The notes under the pieces are model-generated. The model saw only the letters and a program-made list of their open reading frames with translations, ran no database searches and was not told the origin of the DNA. Position numbers and translations under genes: made by a program. Of a stretch of DNA of 64,000 bases, positions 59,131 to 64,000 are shown in pieces. Source of the DNA: Bordetella genomosp. 13 (GTDB lineage Bacteria; Pseudomonadota; Gammaproteobacteria; Burkholderiales; Burkholderiaceae_B); contig NZ_CP021111.1 in NCBI RefSeq assembly GCF_002119665.1, forward strand, positions 3,596,001-3,660,000, in the 5' to 3' direction. How positions within the stretch are numbered: position 1 is the first letter of the stretch; the number at the start of each line of letters is the position of its first letter.

Positions 59131-61725
59131 ATGAATACGAACTACCGCAAGCCCCTGCCCGGCACCTCGCTGGACTATTTCGACGCGCGCCAGGCGGTCG
59201 AAGACATCCAGGCCGGCGCCTGGGCCACCCTGCCCTACACCTCTCGCGTGCTGGCCGAGAACCTGGTGCGCCGCTGCGATCCGGCCACGCTGACCGACTC
59301 GCTGCGCCAGCTGATCGAACGCCGCCGCGACCTGGATTTTCCGTGGTATCCGGCACGCGTGGTCTGCCACGACATCCTGGGGCAGACGGCGCTGGTCGAC
59401 CTGGCCGGCCTGCGCGATGCCATTGCCGATGCCGGCGGCGACCCGGCGCAGATCAATCCGGTCGTGCCCACCCAGCTCATCGTCGATCACTCGCTGGCCG
59501 TCGAGTATCCGGGCTTCGACAAGGACGCTTTCGAGAAGAACCGCGCGGTGGAAGACCGCCGCAACGAAGACCGCTTCCATTTCATCGACTGGACCAAGCA
59601 GGCGTTTCGCAACGTCGACGTGATCCCGCCGGGCAACGGCATCATGCACCAGATCAACCTCGAGAAGATGTCTCCGGTGGTGCAGGTGCGCGACGGCGTG
59701 GCGTTTCCGGACACCTGCGTGGGCACCGACAGCCACACCCCGCACGTGGACGCGCTGGGCGTGATCGCCATCGGCGTGGGCGGCCTCGAGGCCGAGAACG
59801 TCATGCTGGGGCGCGCGTCGTGGATGCGGCTGCCGGACATCGTCGGCGTCGAGCTCACCGGCCGTCCGCAACCGGGCATCACCTGCACCGACATCGTGCT
59901 GGCGCTTACCGAATTCCTGCGCCGCGAGAAGGTGGTGGGCGCCTACATCGAGTTCCTGGGCGCCGGCGCCAGCGCGCTCACCATCGGCGACCGCGCCACG
60001 ATTTCCAACATGACGCCGGAATTCGGCGCCACCGCGGCCATGTTCTACATCGATGGCCAGACCATCGACTACCTGCGGCTTACGGGTCGCGACGAGGACC
60101 AGGTGCGGCTGGTGGAGACCTATGCGCGGCAGGCCGGGCTGTGGGCCGACGACCTGGTTCGCGCCGAGTACGAGCGCATGCTGAGCTTCGACCTGTCGTC
60201 GGTCGTGCGCAACATGGCCGGTCCGTCGAACCCGCACAAGCGCGTGGCCACCACCGAGCTGGCCGCCCGCGGCATCGCCGCGCCGTGGGAAGAGACGCCG
60301 GGCCAGATGCCCGACGGCGCCGTCATCATCGCCGCCATCACCAGCTGCACCAACACCAGCAACCCGCGCAACGTCATCGCGGCCGGCCTGCTGGCGCGCA
60401 ACGCGAACCGGGCCGGACTGGTGCGCAAGCCCTGGGTGAAGACCTCGCTGGCCCCGGGATCCAAGGCGGTGCAGCTGTACCTGGAAGAATCGGGACTGCT
60501 TGCCGACCTGGAAAAGCTGGGCTTCGGCATCGTGGCGTTCGCGTGCACCACCTGCAACGGCATGAGCGGCGCGCTCGATCCGAAGATCCAGCAGGAGATC
60601 ATCGACCGCAATCTATACGCCACGGCGGTACTGTCGGGCAACCGCAATTTCGACGGACGCATCCATCCCTACGCCAAACAGGCCTTCCTGGCGTCGCCCC
60701 CGCTGGTCATTGCGTACGCCATCGCGGGCACGGTGCGCGTGGACATCGAGCGCGACGCGCTGGGCGTCGATGCGAATGGCAAGCCCGTCACGCTGAAGGA
60801 CATCTGGCCCAGCGACGAAGAAATCGACGCAGTCGTGGCCGCCAGCGTGAAGCCCGAGCAGTTCCGCAAGGTCTACGAGCCCATGTTCCGCTTCGCCGTC
60901 GAACAGGAAACGAAGGTCAGCCCCTTGTACGACTGGCGTCCGCAGAGCACCTATATCCGCCGTCCGCCGTATTGGGAAGGCGCGCTGGCCGGCGAACGCA
61001 CGCTCAGGGGCATGCGGCCGCTGGCGGTGCTGGGCGACAACATCACCACCGACCACCTGTCGCCGTCCAACGCGATCATGGCCGACAGCGCCGCCGGCGA
61101 ATACCTGGCGAAGATGGGCCTGCCCGAAGAAGACTTCAACTCGTACGCCACCCATCGCGGCGATCACCTGACGGCGCAGCGAGCCACCTTCGCCAACCCC
61201 AAGCTGATCAACGAGATGGCCGTGGTCGACGGACAGGTCAGGCAGGGGTCGCTGGCCCGGCTCGAGCCCGAGGGCAAGGTCATGCGCATGTGGGAAGCCA
61301 TCGAGACCTACATGGAACGCAAGCAGCCCCTGATCATCATCGCGGGCGCCGACTACGGCCAGGGCTCGTCGCGCGACTGGGCGGCCAAGGGTGTGCGGCT
61401 GGCCGGCGTCGAGGCCATCGTCGCCGAGGGCTTCGAGCGCATCCACCGCACGAACCTGATCGGCATGGGGGTCCTGCCGCTGGAGTTCCAGCCCGGCGCC
61501 GACCGCAAGACGCTGGGCATCGACGGCACCGAGACCTTCGACGTCATCGGCGAACGCGTGCCGCGCGCCACGCTGACGCTGGTCATCCATCGACGTGCAG
61601 GCGCACCGGTGCACGTGCCGGTCACCTGTCGCCTGGATACCGCCGAGGAAGTCTCGATCTACGAAGCCGGCGGCGTGCTGCAGCGCTTCGCGCAGGACTT
61701 CCTCGAATCCACGCAGGCGGCCTGA
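59131..61725 (+). CDS. acnD: Fe/S-dependent 2-methylisocitrate dehydratase AcnD
   Basis: 864 residues of the aconitase superfamily. Cluster cysteines lie in SCTNTSNP and [10 protein letters not shown]; substrate-site arginine and serine motifs include [11 protein letters not shown] and [15 protein letters not shown]. AcnD dehydrates 2-methylcitrate to the trans form of 2-methylaconitate, which PrpF then isomerises. The start giving [18 protein letters not shown] is conserved; the preceding 24 in-frame codons are not. Follows prpC by 76 bases. Co-occurrence with prpF directly downstream distinguishes AcnD from AcnA. Confidence 0.95.
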   Translation: MNTNYRKPLPGTSLDYFDARQAVEDIQAGAWATLPYTSRVLAENLVRRCDPATLTDSLRQLIERRRDLDFPWYPARVVCHDILGQTALVDLAGLRDAIADAGGDPAQINPVVPTQLIVDHSLAVEYPGFDKDAFEKNRAVEDRRNEDRFHFIDWTKQAFRNVDVIPPGNGIMHQINLEKMSPVVQVRDGVAFPDTCVGTDSHTPHVDALGVIAIGVGGLEAENVMLGRASWMRLPDIVGVELTGRPQPGITCTDIVLALTEFLRREKVVGAYIEFLGAGASALTIGDRATISNMTPEFGATAAMFYIDGQTIDYLRLTGRDEDQVRLVETYARQAGLWADDLVRAEYERMLSFDLSSVVRNMAGPSNPHKRVATTELAARGIAAPWEETPGQMPDGAVIIAAITSCTNTSNPRNVIAAGLLARNANRAGLVRKPWVKTSLAPGSKAVQLYLEESGLLADLEKLGFGIVAFACTTCNGMSGALDPKIQQEIIDRNLYATAVLSGNRNFDGRIHPYAKQAFLASPPLVIAYAIAGTVRVDIERDALGVDANGKPVTLKDIWPSDEEIDAVVAASVKPEQFRKVYEPMFRFAVEQETKVSPLYDWRPQSTYIRRPPYWEGALAGERTLRGMRPLAVLGDNITTDHLSPSNAIMADSAAGEYLAKMGLPEEDFNSYATHRGDHLTAQRATFANPKLINEMAVVDGQVRQGSLARLEPEGKVMRMWEAIETYMERKQPLIIIAGADYGQGSSRDWAAKGVRLAGVEAIVAEGFERIHRTNLIGMGVLPLEFQPGADRKTLGIDGTETFDVIGERVPRATLTLVIHRRAGAPVHVPVTCRLDTAEEVSIYEAGGVLQRFAQDFLESTQAA

Positions 61726-61781
61726 CTTTTCTCATGGCGGCGCCGGGCGGCGCCGCCGCAGTGCGCAAGGAATCTACGATC

Positions 61782-62972
61782 ATGGCTTCCCTTCCCCAAA
61801 TCCGTGTTCCCGCCACCTACATGCGCGGCGGCACCAGCAAGGGTGTGTTCTTCCGTCTGCAAGACCTCCCGCCCGCGGCGCAGGTCCCCGGCCCCGCGCG
61901 CGATGCGCTGCTGCTGCGCGTGATAGGCAGCCCCGACCCCTATGGCAAGCAGATCGACGGCATGGGCGGCGCCACGTCCAGCACCAGCAAGACCGTCATC
62001 CTGGACCGCAGCCAGCGGCCCGATCACGACGTCGATTACCTGTTCGGACAGGTGTCCATCGACAGCCCCTTCGTGGACTGGAGCGGCAACTGCGGCAACC
62101 TCAGCGCCGCGGTCGGCGCCTTCGCCATTACGAACGGGCTGGTCGACCCGGCGCGCATTCCGCGCAACGGCACGGCCGTGGTCCGCATCTGGCAGGCCAA
62201 CATCGGCAAGACCATCCTGGGGCACATCCCCATCGTCGACGGCCAGGTTCAAGAAACCGGAGACTTCGAACTGGACGGCGTCACCTTCCCGGCCGCCGAA
62301 GTGCAGCTGGAGTTCCTGGATCCAGCCGACGAGGGCGAGGGAGAAGGCGGCGCCATGTTCCCCACCGGCAACATGGTGGACACGCTCGAGGTGCCGGGCA
62401 TCGGCACGCTGCAGGCCACGCTGATCAACGCCGGCATTCCCACCATCTTCGTCAACGCCGAGGCCATCGGCTATACCGGCAGCGAACTGCAGGACGCGAT
62501 CAACAGCGACGTGAAGGCGCTGGCCATGTTCGAGACGCTGCGCGCGCACGGCGCGCTGCGCATGGGCCTGGTCTCGGAGCTCGCCGAGGCGGCCACGCGG
62601 CAGCACACGCCCAAGATCGCCTTCGTCGCCCCGCCCGCCGGCTACACCGCCTCCAGCGGCAAGCAGGTAGAGGCCGGCGACATCGACCTGCGCGTGCGCG
62701 CGCTGTCCATGGGCAAGCTGCACCACGCAATGATGGGCACGGCCGCGGTGGCCATCGGCACAGCCGCGGCGATACCGGGCACGCTGGTCAACCTTGCCGC
62801 CGGCGGCGGCGAACGCGAGTCGGTGCGCTTCGGCCATCCGTCGGGCACGCTGCGCGTGGGCGCGCAGGCCCGCCTGGAGAACGGCCAATGGAAGGTCACC
62901 AAGGCCATCATGAGCCGCAGCGCCCGCGTCCTGATGGAAGGCTACGTCCGGGTCCCCGCCGACACCCTCTGA
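61782..62972 (+). CDS. prpF: 2-methylaconitate cis-trans isomerase PrpF
   Basis: 396 residues of the PrpF/diaminopimelate epimerase-like fold: [17 protein letters not shown] (about 7-23), [32 protein letters not shown] and [10 protein letters not shown]. It converts the AcnD product to cis-2-methylaconitate, allowing the iron-sulfur route to replace PrpD. The start giving [13 protein letters not shown] is chosen by homology and by AAGGAAT upstream. The same frame is open through acnD, but that is a GC artefact. Confidence 0.95.
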   Translation: MASLPQIRVPATYMRGGTSKGVFFRLQDLPPAAQVPGPARDALLLRVIGSPDPYGKQIDGMGGATSSTSKTVILDRSQRPDHDVDYLFGQVSIDSPFVDWSGNCGNLSAAVGAFAITNGLVDPARIPRNGTAVVRIWQANIGKTILGHIPIVDGQVQETGDFELDGVTFPAAEVQLEFLDPADEGEGEGGAMFPTGNMVDTLEVPGIGTLQATLINAGIPTIFVNAEAIGYTGSELQDAINSDVKALAMFETLRAHGALRMGLVSELAEAATRQHTPKIAFVAPPAGYTASSGKQVEAGDIDLRVRALSMGKLHHAMMGTAAVAIGTAAAIPGTLVNLAAGGGERESVRFGHPSGTLRVGAQARLENGQWKVTKAIMSRSARVLMEGYVRVPADTL

Positions 62973-62983
62973 GGAGCGCGACC

Positions 62984-64000
62984 ATGAGCCACGCCAACGC
63001 GCCTTCCGCCCAGCGCCCGCCCTGGGACGCGGTACTGACCGACATCGCGGACTACGTCCTCGACTATCAGGTGCAAAGCCCGCTGGCTTACGAGACGGCC
63101 CGCAATTGCCTGATCGACACGCTGGGCTGCGGGCTCGAAGCGCTGGAATACCCGGCCTGCCGCAAGCTGCTGGGACCCATCGTGCCCGGCACGGTAGTAC
63201 CCCATGGCGCCAAGGTCCCGGGCACGCAGTTCCAGCTCGATCCGGTGCAGGCCGCCTTCAACATCGGCGCGATGATCCGCTGGCTCGATTTCAACGACAC
63301 GTGGCTTGCCGCCGAATGGGGCCATCCGTCCGACAATCTGGGCGGCATCCTGGCCACGGCGGACTGGCTCTCGCGCAACGCGGTGGCCTCGGGCCGCGCG
63401 CCGCTGACCATGCGCGACGTGCTGACCGCCATGATCAAGGCGCACGAGATCCAGGGCTGCATCGCGCTGGAGAATTCCTTCAACAAGGTCGGCCTGGACC
63501 ACGTGGTGCTGGTCAAGGTGGCGTCGACCGCCGTGGTGGCGCTGATGCTGGGCCTGTCGCGCGAAGAGGTCATCAATGCCGTGTCGCTCGCCTGGGTCGA
63601 CGGCCAGAGCCTGCGCACCTATCGGCACGCGCCCAACACCGGCAGCCGCAAGAGCTGGGCTGCCGGCGACGCCACCAGCCGCGCGGTGCGCCTGGCGCTG
63701 ATCGCCCGCACGGGCGAGATGGGCTACCCATCGGTCCTGACCGCCAAGACCTGGGGCTTCTACGACGTGCTGTTCAAGAGACAACCGTTCAGTTTCCAGC
63801 GGCCCTACGGCAGCTATGTGATGGAAAACGTGCTGTTCAAGATCTCGTTCCCCGCCGAGTTCCATGCGCAGACCGCGGTGGAATGCGCCATGCAGATCCA
63901 CGGCATGCTGGCCGCCGCCGGCCGGCGCGCGGACGATATCGAGCGCATCACCATTCGGACCCACGAGGCCTGCATCCGCATCATCGACAAGAAAGGACCG
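62984..64000 (+). CDS. prpD: 2-methylcitrate dehydratase PrpD (C-terminus outside window)
   Basis: 339 residues visible of the usual 480 or so. MmgE/PrpD family with [51 protein letters not shown], and [18 protein letters not shown]. PrpD dehydrates 2-methylcitrate without an iron-sulfur cluster. It starts 11 bases after prpF with GAGGAGCG upstream, in the prpC operon. Together with acnD-prpF the cell has two enzymes for the same step, an arrangement also reported in Burkholderia. Confidence 0.95.
   Translation, partial: MSHANAPSAQRPPWDAVLTDIADYVLDYQVQSPLAYETARNCLIDTLGCGLEALEYPACRKLLGPIVPGTVVPHGAKVPGTQFQLDPVQAAFNIGAMIRWLDFNDTWLAAEWGHPSDNLGGILATADWLSRNAVASGRAPLTMRDVLTAMIKAHEIQGCIALENSFNKVGLDHVVLVKVASTAVVALMLGLSREEVINAVSLAWVDGQSLRTYRHAPNTGSRKSWAAGDATSRAVRLALIARTGEMGYPSVLTAKTWGFYDVLFKRQPFSFQRPYGSYVMENVLFKISFPAEFHAQTAVECAMQIHGMLAAAGRRADDIERITIRTHEACIRIIDKKGP

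Noticed and set aside
59343..61781. A long second frame through acnD that joins prpF
   Set aside because: It would make an 813-residue N-terminal extension on PrpF, but the translation is low-complexity and acnD in the other frame is full length with all motifs; prpF has its own start and ribosome binding site.

Overview
The window is a high-GC (roughly two-thirds G+C) chromosomal stretch of a beta-proteobacterium, most likely family Alcaligenaceae (an environmental Bordetella or an Achromobacter relative). The reasons are the FtrABCD-type ferrous iron cluster known from Bordetella, the mdh/gntR/sdhCDAB-sdhE-gltA block, the odhA-odhB-odhL block, and the methylcitrate cluster with acnD, prpF and prpD, an arrangement familiar in Burkholderiales. 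Gene density is high, nearly everything is metabolic core or storage metabolism, and I see no insertion sequence, prophage, CRISPR array, tRNA or rRNA. The species call is inference; no marker gene here decides it.

Layout. 1-8163: a cyanophycin locus, with a DUF1854 protein (cut by the window edge) and an ABC exporter with an unusual N-terminus on the minus strand, divergent from two tandem cyanophycin synthetases, the first a diverged paralogue. 8512-9258: a small envelope/stress run (CsbD, DUF1328, BON) ending in a textbook terminator. 9321-13494: phzF and the ftrABCD iron uptake operon behind a likely Fur box. 13641-16738: phaC-phaB-phaR (polyhydroxybutyrate). 16905-24400: pgeF-rluD, bamD, a DinG/YoaA helicase and tex. 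24463-27107: a LapG/LapD pair in which the LapG homologue has lost its catalytic cysteine and the flanking acidic residues. 27319-31116: trpS with an extra C-terminal domain, and a DUF3649/PepSY/DUF3325 membrane operon behind a likely Fur box. 31186-38166: zapE and the 2-oxoglutarate dehydrogenase operon. 38431-41827: an Lrp-type regulator divergent from a stand-alone AceE-like 2-oxoacid dehydrogenase E1, which ends exactly against a 32-codon remnant of an OPT peptide transporter gene. 42079-47642: maeB, a repeat-rich non-coding stretch with two inverted hairpin elements, a D-serine dehydratase-like enzyme with a divergent LysR regulator, and a DUF2214 protein. 47786-54873: gltA, sdhE, sdhBADC, a GntR regulator, a large palindromic operator, and mdh. 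55097-64000: prpB, an XRE/PrpR-type short-chain acyl-CoA regulator, prpC, acnD, prpF and prpD (cut by the window end).

How it fits together. Two carbon/nitrogen stores (cyanophycin and PHB) sit about 5 kb apart, and most of the oxidative TCA cycle (citrate synthase, 2-oxoglutarate dehydrogenase, succinate dehydrogenase, malate dehydrogenase, malic enzyme) is grouped with propionate catabolism, which feeds succinate and pyruvate back into the cycle. Two operons carry candidate Fur boxes. The items most worth following up are the protease-dead LapG beside an intact LapD, the OPT remnant, the inverted hairpin elements, and the operator arrays between gntR/mdh and scfR/prpC.
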